The position numbers and the translations under genes were made by a program. Source: an uncultured Holosporaceae bacterium (lineage in GTDB: Bacteria; Pseudomonadota; Alphaproteobacteria; CAISOG01). From it: a stretch of 6,892 nt of DNA. The stretch is from assembly GCA_903887035.1 (NCBI GenBank), contig CAISOG010000247.1, forward strand, positions 1-6,892, given 5' to 3'. Within the stretch, counting starts at the first letter, position 1, and each line of letters starts with the position of its first letter. Of this stretch, positions 1 to 6,675 are shown piece by piece. Below the pieces are notes generated by a model. It did not search any database. It was given only the letters and a program-made list of their open reading frames with translations, and was not told the DNA's origin.

Positions 1-89
1 ATAGGCCAGAATACGAGAACGGTTATTATGCTGCCTTTGTAATTGACCCTGATGGCCATAACATTGAGGCTGTCTTCTCCAAAAAATAG
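1..89 (+). CDS. VOC (glyoxalase/bleomycin-resistance/dioxygenase) family protein, 3' end only
   Basis: This is the C-terminal tail of a gene that begins left of the window. Codons run in frame from position 3 to a TAG at 87-89 and give 28 residues. They include the motif YYAAFVIDPDGHNIEAV, the usual last beta-strand and loop of vicinal-oxygen-chelate proteins. In that family the Glu of the 'IEAV' segment is commonly a metal ligand, and the DPDG turn before it is very conserved. The substrate cannot be deduced from the tail: relatives include lyases, dioxygenases and resistance proteins. The gene converges on carB with only 18 bp between the stop codons, so the two are not one operon. The family call is fairly secure, the function open. 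Confidence 0.8.
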   Translation, partial: RPEYENGYYAAFVIDPDGHNIEAVFSKK

Positions 90-104
90 CTATTTATGGC
101 TATC
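81..104 (-). terminator. Possible weak intrinsic terminator for carB
   Basis: Read on the minus strand just past the carB stop, ATAGC (103-99) can pair with GCTAT (90-86) across an 8-nt loop. G-U pairs could lengthen the stem slightly. The sequence then runs directly into six T residues (86-81). The position and U-tract fit a Rho-independent terminator, but the stem is short and A+T-rich, so it may be weak or accidental. It overlaps the last codons of the convergent VOC gene. Confidence 0.3.
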
Positions 105-107
105 CCC

Positions 108-3100
108 CTAACCCGCCAAATACTGTTGCAGGGGGAGGACTTGGAAGTTGTCCTGCTGCATGGCGGCGATGGCGGCAACCACGGCGCGGGTTTCGGCCAG
201 GGTGGTGTAGTGCGGGATTTTCAGCATCAGGGCGGTGCGGCGAATGCTGAAGCTGTCGGCAATGGCCTGCGCGCTTTCGGTGGTGTTGATGACCAGGGCG
301 ATGGTGCCGTTGATCAGGCTGTCCACGATATGCGGCCGCCCCTCCAATACCTTATTGACCCTGGCGACCGCCAAACCCTGCTGGCTGAGATAGTCGGCGG
401 TGCCGCTGGTGGCGACCAGGTCAAAGCCCAGCTCTAACAAACGGTTGGCCAGCGGTACCAGACCCGCCTTATCGCTATCCTTCACCGACAAAAACACCGT
501 GCCCGCGATTGGCAGCCCCAGCCCTGCCGCCAATTGCGCCTTAGCAAAGGCACGCGGGAAATCGCGGTCGATTCCCATCACCTCGCCCGTGGAGCGCATT
601 TCGGGCCCCGCCAACACATCGACGCCAGGGAAACGGTGATAGGGGAACACCGCCTCCTTCACCGCGCTGTGTTGATGCTTGGGGTGCAGGTCGCCAAGGT
701 CGGCCAGGCGTGCCCCCATCATCAGGCGGGTGGCATGTTGGATCAGCGGGACGCCCGTGGCTTTGGCGACAAAGGGCATGGTGCGGCTGGCACGCGGGTT
801 GGCCTCCAACACATAAATGGTCGGGGTGGCGGTGGCATCATGCGGCAGCTGGATTGCAAACTGCACATTCATCAGCCCCTTAACCCCCAGGGCGATGGCT
901 AGGCGTTTGGCCTGCTCCGCCAACTCATCCTGCAGCTCCTGGCTCAGGGAAAAGGCGGGCAGAGCGCAACAGGAATCGCCCGAATGGATGCCGGCCTCCT
1001 CAATATGCTCCATCACCGCCGCGACATGGGCGGATTCGCCATCAGCCAACACATCCACATCCACCTCAATTGCGTCGCGCAGGAAACGGTCGATTAACAG
1101 CGGCTTATCGGCAAACTCGTTGGCATGTTTCAGCAGGTAGTCTTCCAGCTCGCTGTCATACTGCACAATCCGCATCGCCTGCCCCCCCAGGACATAGGAG
1201 GGGCGCAGCAGCACGGGATAGCCCAGATCCTGCACCGCGCGTCGCACCTCGGCGGCGGTATGGGCAATCGCGCTAGGCGGTTGTTGCAGGTTCAGGCTGT
1301 CCAGCAGGATGCGGAAGCGGTCACGATCTTCAGCAACATCAATGGCATCGGGCGGGGTGCCCAGAATCGGAATGCCTGCCGCCTGCAGCCCCGCGGTCAG
1401 CTTCAGCGGGGTTTGCCCGCCCAACTGCACAATCACGCCCAACAGGCGGCCGCTGCTTTGCTCATTGGCAATCACGGCCAACACATCCTCCACCGTAATC
1501 GGCTCAAAATACAGGCGGTCGGCGGTGTCATAGTCGGTTGAGACGGTTTCAGGGTTGCAGTTGATCATGATGGTTTCGATGTTCATGGCTTTCAGCGCGA
1601 ACACCGCCTGCACACAGCTGTAGTCGAACTCAATCCCCTGGCCGATGCGGTTGGGGCCGCTGCCGATAATGACCACCTTGTCCCGCGTGGACGCGGTCGC
1701 CTCCGTCACCGGCAGCACGGGGGGCAGCGGTTCATAACTGCCATAGAAGTAGGAGGTGTGGGCGCGCAGCTCACCCGCGCAGCTGTCGATGCGGCGAAAG
1801 CTGGGGGCTATGCCATGCTGGGCGCGCAGGCTGGCGATAGTGGTGGCAGAGGTGTTGGTCAGGGCGGCCAGGCGGTCATCGCTGAACCCCTGGCTTTTCA
1901 GGCGGCGCAGCGCCAGCGGATCTTGCGGCAGCCCCTGTTGTTGCAACAGCTGCTCCATCGCCACCAGATCAGCAATCTGGCGGACAAACCAGGGGTCAAT
2001 GCCGGTGGCCTGGCTGATGGTGTCGGCCGCCACCCCCTGGCGCAAGGCCTGTGCCACCACCAACAGGCGTTCGGGCTGGGGCTTGGTCAAAATCGCCAAC
2101 CAGGCCTCAGGCGTTTGCGGGGATTGCAGCGCGGCCAAGCTGGCGGGCAGTTCCAAGCCATGCAGGCCAACCTCTAACCCGCGCAGGGCTTTTTGCAACG
2201 ATTCGGCAAAGCAGCGGCCAACCGCCATCACCTCACCTACCGATTTCATGCTGGTGCCCAACACCGCCTCAGCCCCTGGGAACTTGGCAAAGGAAAAGCG
2301 GGGGATTTTGGTGACCACATAGTCGATGGTCGGCTCAAAGGCGGCGGGGGTCGTTTGGGTAATGTCGTTTTTCAGCTCGTCCAACGTGTAGCCAACCGAC
2401 AGCAGGGCGGCAATTTTGGCAATCGGAAAGCCTGTTGCCTTGCTGGCCAGCGCGCTGCTGCGTGACACCCGCGGGTTCATTTCGATTACCAGCTGGCGGC
2501 CAGTTTTGGGATCAACCGCGAATTGGACGTTCGATCCCCCCGTATCCACCCCAATGGCGCGCAAGATCTGAAAGGCCGCGCGGCGCATCTGTTGATACTC
2601 TTTATCGCTTAGGGTCATGGCGGGGGCGACGGTAATGCTGTCGCCGGTATGAATGCCCATTGGGTCAATGTTTTCGATGCTGCAAATGATGATGCAATTG
2701 TCGGCGCGATCCCGCACCACCTCCAACTCATATTCCTTCCAGCCCAATACCGATTCCTCAATCAGCACCGATCCCACGGGTGACAGGCGCAGGCCGTGTT
2801 CGACGATCTGCCGAAACTCCGCCAGGTTAAAGGCTGTTCCACCCCCCTCACCCCCCAGGGTAAAGGAGGGGCGGATGATGGCGGGCAGGCCGATGTTGGC
2901 CAATGCCGCCTCAGCCTCCGCAGCGGTATGCACCACCTGGCTTTTCGGTGATTCCAGCCCGATTTCGGCCAGCACTTCACGGAACAGTTGCCGATCCTCT
3001 GCCTTATTAATCGCCTCGGCGCGCGCGCCAATCAGCTCAACCCCAAACTCGGCCAGCGTGCCATCCTCATGAAGCGCCATGGCGGTGTTCAGGGCGGTTT

Positions 3101-3377
3101 GGCCGCCCATGGTGGGCAGCAGGGCATCGGGACGCTCCGCCGCAATCACCCGTCGGACAAAGGCGGGGGTAATCGGTTCAATATAGGTCGCATCGGCAAA
3201 TTCGGGGTCGGTCATGATGGTGGCGGGGTTGGAATTGACCAGGATGATGCGATACCCCTCCGCCTTTAACGCCTTAATCGCCTGCACCCCCGAATAGTCA
3301 AACTCACAGGCCTGGCCAATCACAATCGGCCCCGCGCCGATAATCAGGATGGAACGAAGGTCGGTGCGTTTGGGCAT
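108..3377 (-). CDS. carB: Carbamoyl-phosphate synthase, large (ammonia-using) subunit
   Basis: CarB makes carbamoyl phosphate from bicarbonate, ammonia and two ATP, for pyrimidine and arginine synthesis. In the cytoplasm it pairs with CarA, which supplies ammonia from glutamine. The protein has 1089 residues (E. coli 1073) and all four domains: carboxyphosphate ATP-grasp (about 1-403), oligomerisation (about 404-555), carbamoyl-phosphate ATP-grasp (about 565-945) and a C-terminal MGS-like allosteric domain (about 950-1089). Visible motifs are IGAGPIVIGQACEFDYSG near the start, its repeat SGPNRIGQGIEFDYS at 573-587, ATP/metal ligands Q285, E299 and N301 in the first half, and Q839, E858 and N860 in the second. 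The effector region keeps ATSGTA (989-994) and NKVLEGRPHI (1008-1017). The second ATP-grasp has about 7 extra residues between Q839 and E858. The ATG at 3377 gives the conserved MPKRTDL start, with AAGAGAG (3390-3384) six bases upstream. The frame is intact. carA is not adjacent. Identification is essentially certain. Confidence 0.98.
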   Translation of the reverse strand: MPKRTDLRSILIIGAGPIVIGQACEFDYSGVQAIKALKAEGYRIILVNSNPATIMTDPEFADATYIEPITPAFVRRVIAAERPDALLPTMGGQTALNTAMALHEDGTLAEFGVELIGARAEAINKAEDRQLFREVLAEIGLESPKSQVVHTAAEAEAALANIGLPAIIRPSFTLGGEGGGTAFNLAEFRQIVEHGLRLSPVGSVLIEESVLGWKEYELEVVRDRADNCIIICSIENIDPMGIHTGDSITVAPAMTLSDKEYQQMRRAAFQILRAIGVDTGGSNVQFAVDPKTGRQLVIEMNPRVSRSSALASKATGFPIAKIAALLSVGYTLDELKNDITQTTPAAFEPTIDYVVTKIPRFSFAKFPGAEAVLGTSMKSVGEVMAVGRCFAESLQKALRGLEVGLHGLELPASLAALQSPQTPEAWLAILTKPQPERLLVVAQALRQGVAADTISQATGIDPWFVRQIADLVAMEQLLQQQGLPQDPLALRRLKSQGFSDDRLAALTNTSATTIASLRAQHGIAPSFRRIDSCAGELRAHTSYFYGSYEPLPPVLPVTEATASTRDKVVIIGSGPNRIGQGIEFDYSCVQAVFALKAMNIETIMINCNPETVSTDYDTADRLYFEPITVEDVLAVIANEQSSGRLLGVIVQLGGQTPLKLTAGLQAAGIPILGTPPDAIDVAEDRDRFRILLDSLNLQQPPSAIAHTAAEVRRAVQDLGYPVLLRPSYVLGGQAMRIVQYDSELEDYLLKHANEFADKPLLIDRFLRDAIEVDVDVLADGESAHVAAVMEHIEEAGIHSGDSCCALPAFSLSQELQDELAEQAKRLAIALGVKGLMNVQFAIQLPHDATATPTIYVLEANPRASRTMPFVAKATGVPLIQHATRLMMGARLADLGDLHPKHQHSAVKEAVFPYHRFPGVDVLAGPEMRSTGEVMGIDRDFPRAFAKAQLAAGLGLPIAGTVFLSVKDSDKAGLVPLANRLLELGFDLVATSGTADYLSQQGLAVARVNKVLEGRPHIVDSLINGTIALVINTTESAQAIADSFSIRRTALMLKIPHYTTLAETRAVVAAIAAMQQDNFQVLPLQQYLAG

Positions 3378-3524
3378 AGGGGGCTCTCTTACTCTACAAT
3401 CTCAGGGGTGGCGGGGTTCCCGAATCGATCTGGTAGCACCCGCACAAACGACGCGAGCATACATGGCTTAACGCGGGGGGGGAAGGGGGTGTGTAAAGGC
3501 ACCGCCACTCCTTAACCCCGCCAT
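3378..3524 (-). other. glmS-carB spacer with a C-rich, G-free tract
   Basis: This 147-bp gap separates two genes on the same strand. I found no convincing sigma-70 promoter for carB and no clear hairpin-plus-T terminator for glmS, so it cannot be told whether carB is co-transcribed. The minus-strand transcript has no G from 3499 to 3475 and contains runs of five and eight C. Unstructured C-rich, G-poor RNA is the type of sequence Rho factor loads on, so partial Rho-dependent termination between the genes is conceivable. The carB ribosome site lies at the far end (3390-3384). Confidence 0.5.
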
Positions 3525-5474
3525 CTACTCCACCGTTACCGATTTGGCCAGGTTGCGGGGTTGATCCACATCCGTCCCCCTGGCCACCGCGCAATAATAG
3601 GCCAACAGCTGCATCGGCAGGGTGTAAACCAACGGCGCGGTTAGGGTGCTGGTGGTGGGCAGCGCCAACGGGGTAATGCCAGCTTGGTTGCCAAAGCGTT
3701 GGCAGCTGGCCGCGTCACTCAGCAGGATAATCGGCGCGCTGCGTGCCATCGCTTCTTGCATATTGCTTAAGGTTTTTTCCTGCAATCGATCGGGCGGCGC
3801 CAGGGTGATGACGGGCACACCGCTGTCCAACAGGGCAATCGGGCCATGTTTTAACTCGCCCGCTGGGAACCCTTCGGCGTGAATATAGGTCAATTCCTTC
3901 ATCTTCAACGCCCCCTCCATCGCCACGGGATAACAGCTGCCCCGCCCGATAAACAGGATGTTGCGCGCCTCGGCCAGCTGCACCCCAATCCGCCGATAGG
4001 TATCATCCTCCGCCAGCACGGCAGCGAATTGGCCGGGCAGATCGGCAAAGGCGGCCAGATGGGCGCTTAACTGTTCCGCATTAATCACCCCACGCCCGCG
4101 CGCCGCCGCCAAACACAGGGCGGCCAGCACGGTCAGCTGGGCGGTCGATGCCTTGGTGGAGGCAACGCTGATCTCTGGTCCCGCATGGGTGTGCAGCACG
4201 ATATCGGCCTCCCGCGCCATGGTGCTGGTCGGGACATTGACGATGGCCAGGGTTTTTTGCCCCCGCTCCTTCGCAAAGCGCATGGCGGCCAGGGTGTCGG
4301 CCGTCTCACCCGACTGCGACACAAACACCACCAGCTCCGCCATTTGCGAACGGGTGGCGCGATAGCGAAACTCCGACGCGATATCGACAATAGCGGGCAG
4401 AGCCGCCAACTCCTCAAACCAATATTTGGCCACCATGCCAACGTAAAAGGCGGTACCGCACCCAACCAGGGTCACATGGTGCAGCTTAGCCCAATCGATT
4501 CCAGGCAGATCGATGGTCAATTGCCGCTCAAGCGGGTTGATAAAGGGCAACAGGCTGTCAACCACGGTGGCGGGCTGCTCATGAATTTCTTTCAACATAA
4601 AGTGCGGGAACAGCCCCTTATCGGTTTGTTGGCCGTTCATGGCCAGGGGCTGGCTTGGCCGCGCCACAACCTGGTTATCGGCGTTGTAGATCACCGCCTG
4701 CATCGCGCTCAGCACGACCCAATCCCCCTCCTCAAGATACGTCACCTGATCCACCATGCCCGCCAGCGCCAAGGCGTCAGAGGCCAACAGATGGGCGGCA
4801 ACCCCTGTATGGCTATCATCATCAATGGCGGCGTTGCGATAGCCCAGGCACAGGGGGCTGCCACGGCGCGCCCCAATCAGCAGATCGTCATAGCCCTGAA
4901 ACAGCATGGCAAGAGCAAAGGCGCCGTGCAACAGGGGCAGAGTCTCCGCTACCGCCTGTTGGGGCTTAAGGCCGCGCAACAGCGCCTGATCCAACAAATG
5001 CGCGATCACCTCTGTGTCGGTTTCCGAGGTAAAGGTGACGCCACGCTTGGTCAGCTCATCCCGCAGATCCCGATAATTTTCGATAATGCCGTTATGCACC
5101 ACCACCACCCGTTCCCCCTTATGGGGGTGGGCGTTGCGGGTTGACGGCTCCCCATGGGTGGCCCAGCGGGTATGGCCAATACCAATCGTGCCAGGCTGGT
5201 GAAAAGGTTTTTCGGCCAACAGGGTACGCAAATTTTCCAACTTGCCCATTGCCCGCCGCCGTTCAATCTTGCCATCCACCAGAGTCGCCACCCCCGCCGA
5301 GTCATAGCCGCGGTATTCCAGGCGCCGTAACCCTTCCATCAGCACATCAACCACGCCGATACTGTTATCATTGTTGATAACCAGATTGGCGGCCGCATCA
5401 TTGGCCACCGATTGATTCGGCCGCGCGGCGTTTAAATTCCCCAGTCGTCCGACAACACCAACAATACCACACAT
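3525..5474 (-). CDS. glmS: Glutamine-fructose-6-phosphate aminotransferase (isomerizing), glucosamine-6-phosphate synthase
   Basis: GlmS converts fructose-6-phosphate and glutamine to glucosamine-6-phosphate and glutamate, the first step to UDP-GlcNAc for peptidoglycan and LPS, in the cytoplasm. The start at 5474 gives MCGIVGVVGR. Cys2 must become the N-terminal nucleophile after Met removal, so a longer in-frame start at 5654 is unlikely. The class II glutaminase domain shows EYRGYDSAG (53-61), HTRWATHGEP (101-110), HNGIIENY (127-134) and ETDTEV (151-156). Two SIS sugar-binding domains follow, with GCGTA (338-342), SQSGETADT (386-394), ASTKAST (438-444), then GRGSCYPVAMEGALK (510-524), HAEGFPAGELKHGP (532-545) and the C-terminal PRNLAKSVTVE. 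The protein has 649 residues against about 609 usual; compared with E. coli the excess is two insertions in the glutaminase domain (about 28 residues at 11-40 and about 11 at 213-228). AGG (5484-5482) sits 7 bases before the ATG. Confidence 0.97.
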   Translation of the reverse strand: MCGIVGVVGRLGNLNAARPNQSVANDAAANLVINNDNSIGVVDVLMEGLRRLEYRGYDSAGVATLVDGKIERRRAMGKLENLRTLLAEKPFHQPGTIGIGHTRWATHGEPSTRNAHPHKGERVVVVHNGIIENYRDLRDELTKRGVTFTSETDTEVIAHLLDQALLRGLKPQQAVAETLPLLHGAFALAMLFQGYDDLLIGARRGSPLCLGYRNAAIDDDSHTGVAAHLLASDALALAGMVDQVTYLEEGDWVVLSAMQAVIYNADNQVVARPSQPLAMNGQQTDKGLFPHFMLKEIHEQPATVVDSLLPFINPLERQLTIDLPGIDWAKLHHVTLVGCGTAFYVGMVAKYWFEELAALPAIVDIASEFRYRATRSQMAELVVFVSQSGETADTLAAMRFAKERGQKTLAIVNVPTSTMAREADIVLHTHAGPEISVASTKASTAQLTVLAALCLAAARGRGVINAEQLSAHLAAFADLPGQFAAVLAEDDTYRRIGVQLAEARNILFIGRGSCYPVAMEGALKMKELTYIHAEGFPAGELKHGPIALLDSGVPVITLAPPDRLQEKTLSNMQEAMARSAPIILLSDAASCQRFGNQAGITPLALPTTSTLTAPLVYTLPMQLLAYYCAVARGTDVDQPRNLAKSVTVE

Positions 5475-5508
5475 GGCCAGACCTATCCCATAAGTTGAAC
5501 GTGCCGAT

Positions 5509-5538
5509 TTTATAGCCCGCCCAGCACCCCCATGGCAA
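5509..5538 (-). promoter_or_regulatory. Predicted sigma-70-type promoter of glmS
   Basis: On the minus strand, TTGCCA (5538-5533) matches the -35 consensus at five of six bases. After an 18-bp spacer comes TATAAA (5514-5509), which matches the -10 consensus at five of six. Transcription would start near 5502, leaving a leader of about 28 nt before the glmS ATG at 5474. Such a short leader leaves no room for a glmS ribozyme or riboswitch. The spacing and match are good, but this is a by-eye call without a start-site map. Confidence 0.6.
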
Positions 5539-5611
5539 GGCGCGATTGGTAAGCAAATGTAATTGTGGGCTGTCCGGGCAGGCGGGGGAGCTGAAAAGCA
5601 CGGCAGACATT

Positions 5612-5640
5612 TCGGCTTGCACTTTGGGGGGGCAAGCCGA
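5612..5640. promoter_or_regulatory. Perfect 9-bp inverted repeat, candidate operator or leader hairpin
   Basis: TCGGCTTGC (5612-5620) is exactly repeated in inverted form as GCAAGCCGA (5632-5640) around an 11-bp centre that contains seven G in a row (5626-5632). It lies in the glmS/solute-binding-protein divergent region, 40 bp before the plus-strand start codon. It could bind a dimeric regulator or fold as a hairpin in RNA. No T-tract follows on either strand, so it is not an intrinsic terminator. It overlaps the weak promoter candidate listed separately. Confidence 0.5.
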
Positions 5641-5646
5641 TACACT
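5618..5646 (+). promoter_or_regulatory. Weak promoter candidate for the solute-binding-protein gene
   Basis: TTGCAC (5618-5623), 17 bp, then TACACT (5641-5646) has the correct spacing for a -35/-10 pair. Each box is poor: three of six and four of six consensus bases. It would put the start near 5653, just before the ribosome site. The inverted repeat at 5612-5640 covers the -35 box and the whole spacer, as a repressor site would. This is the best candidate I could find in the divergent region, not a firm call. Confidence 0.25.
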
Positions 5647-5668
5647 TCGCCCACCCCCCTTAAGATTC

Positions 5669-5674
5669 AAGAGG
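5669..5674 (+). promoter_or_regulatory. Ribosome binding site that fixes the start at 5681
   Basis: AAGAGG lies 6 bases before the ATG at 5681. It supports this start over an in-frame ATG at 5546, because the longer form would bury the signal peptide behind 45 unlikely residues and would place the inverted repeat inside coding sequence. Confidence 0.7.
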
Positions 5675-5680
5675 CCGCCC

Positions 5681-6547
5681 ATGAAACTGTCGCAAACTGT
5701 TGGAACAGCGCTAATCAGCCTGATGGTATCCCTGGCGGTGGTGCATTTTGTTGCCCCGACTAAGGGTGGGGCGGGTGTGGTAGCCGCCAAGGAGACCGCC
5801 TTTGATCGAATCATGCGCACCAACACCATTCGTTGCGGCTATGTTCTGTATGAACCCTTTGTCCGCAAGGATCCCAACAGCGGCCAATTTTCGGGCGTGG
5901 CCGTCGATTTGATGGATGAAATTGGCAAGCTGCTTAATCTCAACATTGAATGGACTGAGGAGGTGGGGTGGGCAACCACCATTGAGGGGTTGCGCAACAA
6001 CCACTATGATGTGATGTGCGTTGGCTATTGGCGCCAATCACTTGAATCCAAACATGTTTTTTACACCATGCCCTTCAGCTACAGCATGGGCTCGGTGATT
6101 GTTCGCCACGATGATCACCGTTTTGATAACAATCTTGATCGCATCAACCAGCCCGATATCCGCCTCGCCACCGCCGATGGGGATGTGGCAACCGCTATCG
6201 CCAAACGCGATTTCCTCAAGGCCAAAAACCAACAAGCGCCCAACATGACCAATTTTACCCAGCTGTTTGAGGATGTTGCCAGCAATAAGGCTGATGTAAC
6301 CTTTGTCGATGATGCCATTTTTACCTCTTACAACAAACAAAACCCTGGCCGTTTGCGGCGGTTGGAGGTGCCCCCGATTCGGGTTTACCAAAACACCCTG
6401 GGCTTTTCGCAGGATGAACGGCTAAAATCGATGTTGGACACGGTGGTTATTGAGCTGGTCGAAAATGGCCAGATGGATAAGATCCTGGACAAATACGACC
6501 CCGACCAAAAAATGCTGATGCGCCTTAAGCGGCCTGGCCATCCGTAA
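5681..6547 (+). CDS. Exported solute-binding protein of ABC-transporter family 3 (SBP_bac_3), ligand unknown
   Basis: The 288-residue protein looks like a periplasmic amino-acid-type binding protein of an ABC importer. A signal sequence is visible: Lys2, a hydrophobic core at about 9-26 and a possible cleavage after VVAA (33-36). If it is not cleaved, the segment would act as a membrane anchor. The mature part begins FDRIMRTNTIRCGY (41-54), a typical first strand of family 3. GVAVDLMDEIGKLLNL (72-87), the YDVM strand (109-112) and a second lobe from about 143 to 235 follow, then a closing C-terminal helix region. The lobe-2 Asp expected in amino-acid binders fits D210 (FVDDAIF). The lobe-1 Arg expected near 121-122 appears absent; the nearest is R118 in YWRQS. 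The ligand may therefore not be an ordinary alpha-amino acid. No permease or ATPase gene is adjacent, so the protein is an orphan here. It could serve a distant transporter or act as a sensor. Fold assignment is strong, ligand unknown. Confidence 0.85.
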   Translation: MKLSQTVGTALISLMVSLAVVHFVAPTKGGAGVVAAKETAFDRIMRTNTIRCGYVLYEPFVRKDPNSGQFSGVAVDLMDEIGKLLNLNIEWTEEVGWATTIEGLRNNHYDVMCVGYWRQSLESKHVFYTMPFSYSMGSVIVRHDDHRFDNNLDRINQPDIRLATADGDVATAIAKRDFLKAKNQQAPNMTNFTQLFEDVASNKADVTFVDDAIFTSYNKQNPGRLRRLEVPPIRVYQNTLGFSQDERLKSMLDTVVIELVENGQMDKILDKYDPDQKMLMRLKRPGHP

Positions 6548-6623
6548 ATCATCGATTCGGAATGGGCTGGCTTTGCGGCTTTATGGCCATCAACCAATCC
6601 TTGCCGATGGGCGGCGGGGGAGT

Positions 6624-6643
6624 CGCGGGGCGCAAGCCCTGCG
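6624..6643. repeat. GNRA-capped hairpin in a G-rich convergent gap, possibly REP-like
   Basis: CGCGGGGC (6624-6631) pairs with GCCCTGCG (6636-6643) over 8 bp (one G-U pair) around a GCAA tetraloop. It sits between two converging genes, 77 bp past the solute-binding-protein stop and 32 bp past the end of the minus-strand partial gene. G-runs flank it on both sides (6616-6620; 6646-6652 then 6654-6656). There is no T-tract, so it is not a classical intrinsic terminator. The placement and palindromic form resemble REP-type dispersed elements, but no second full copy is in the window. Confidence 0.5.
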
Positions 6644-6675
6644 GTGGGGGGGTGGGTCGGATTCAGTAAGCTTGG

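Noticed and set aside
1756..2322. A 188-codon plus-strand open frame opposite carB
   Set aside because: It is antisense to conserved CarB sequence, overlaps another open frame in a different phase, and has an Arg/Ser/Ala-rich product without domains.
3378..3524. A dedicated carB promoter in the spacer
   Set aside because: TTTACA and TATGCT resemble a -35 and a -10 box, but no acceptable pair occurs at 16-18 bp spacing.
3394..3594. A 66-codon minus-strand open frame in the glmS-carB spacer
   Set aside because: It overlaps the end of glmS in another frame, is Gly/Pro/Cys-rich because of the homopolymer runs, and resembles nothing known.
4185..5144. A 319-codon open frame on the plus strand, opposite glmS
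   Set aside because: It lies wholly antisense to a clear glmS. Its product is a low-information mix rich in His, Gln and Gly with no family features, as expected from a G+C-rich antisense shadow.
5475..5508. A glmS ribozyme or other riboswitch in the glmS leader
   Set aside because: The predicted leader is about 28 nt, too short for the ribozyme, which is known mainly from Firmicutes. No matching fold was seen.
5475..5654. A 60-codon N-terminal extension of GlmS starting at 5654
   Set aside because: GlmS needs Cys directly after the initiator Met as its catalytic N-terminal residue. The extension is unrelated to the family and would run through the predicted glmS promoter.
5546..5680. A 45-codon N-terminal extension of the solute-binding protein
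   Set aside because: It would hide a good signal sequence, it ignores the AAGAGG ribosome site at 5669-5674, and it would translate through the inverted repeat.
5398..5829. A 143-codon minus-strand open frame spanning the divergent region
   Set aside because: It overlaps both glmS and the solute-binding-protein gene out of frame and would cover the promoter region. It has no ribosome site or family features.
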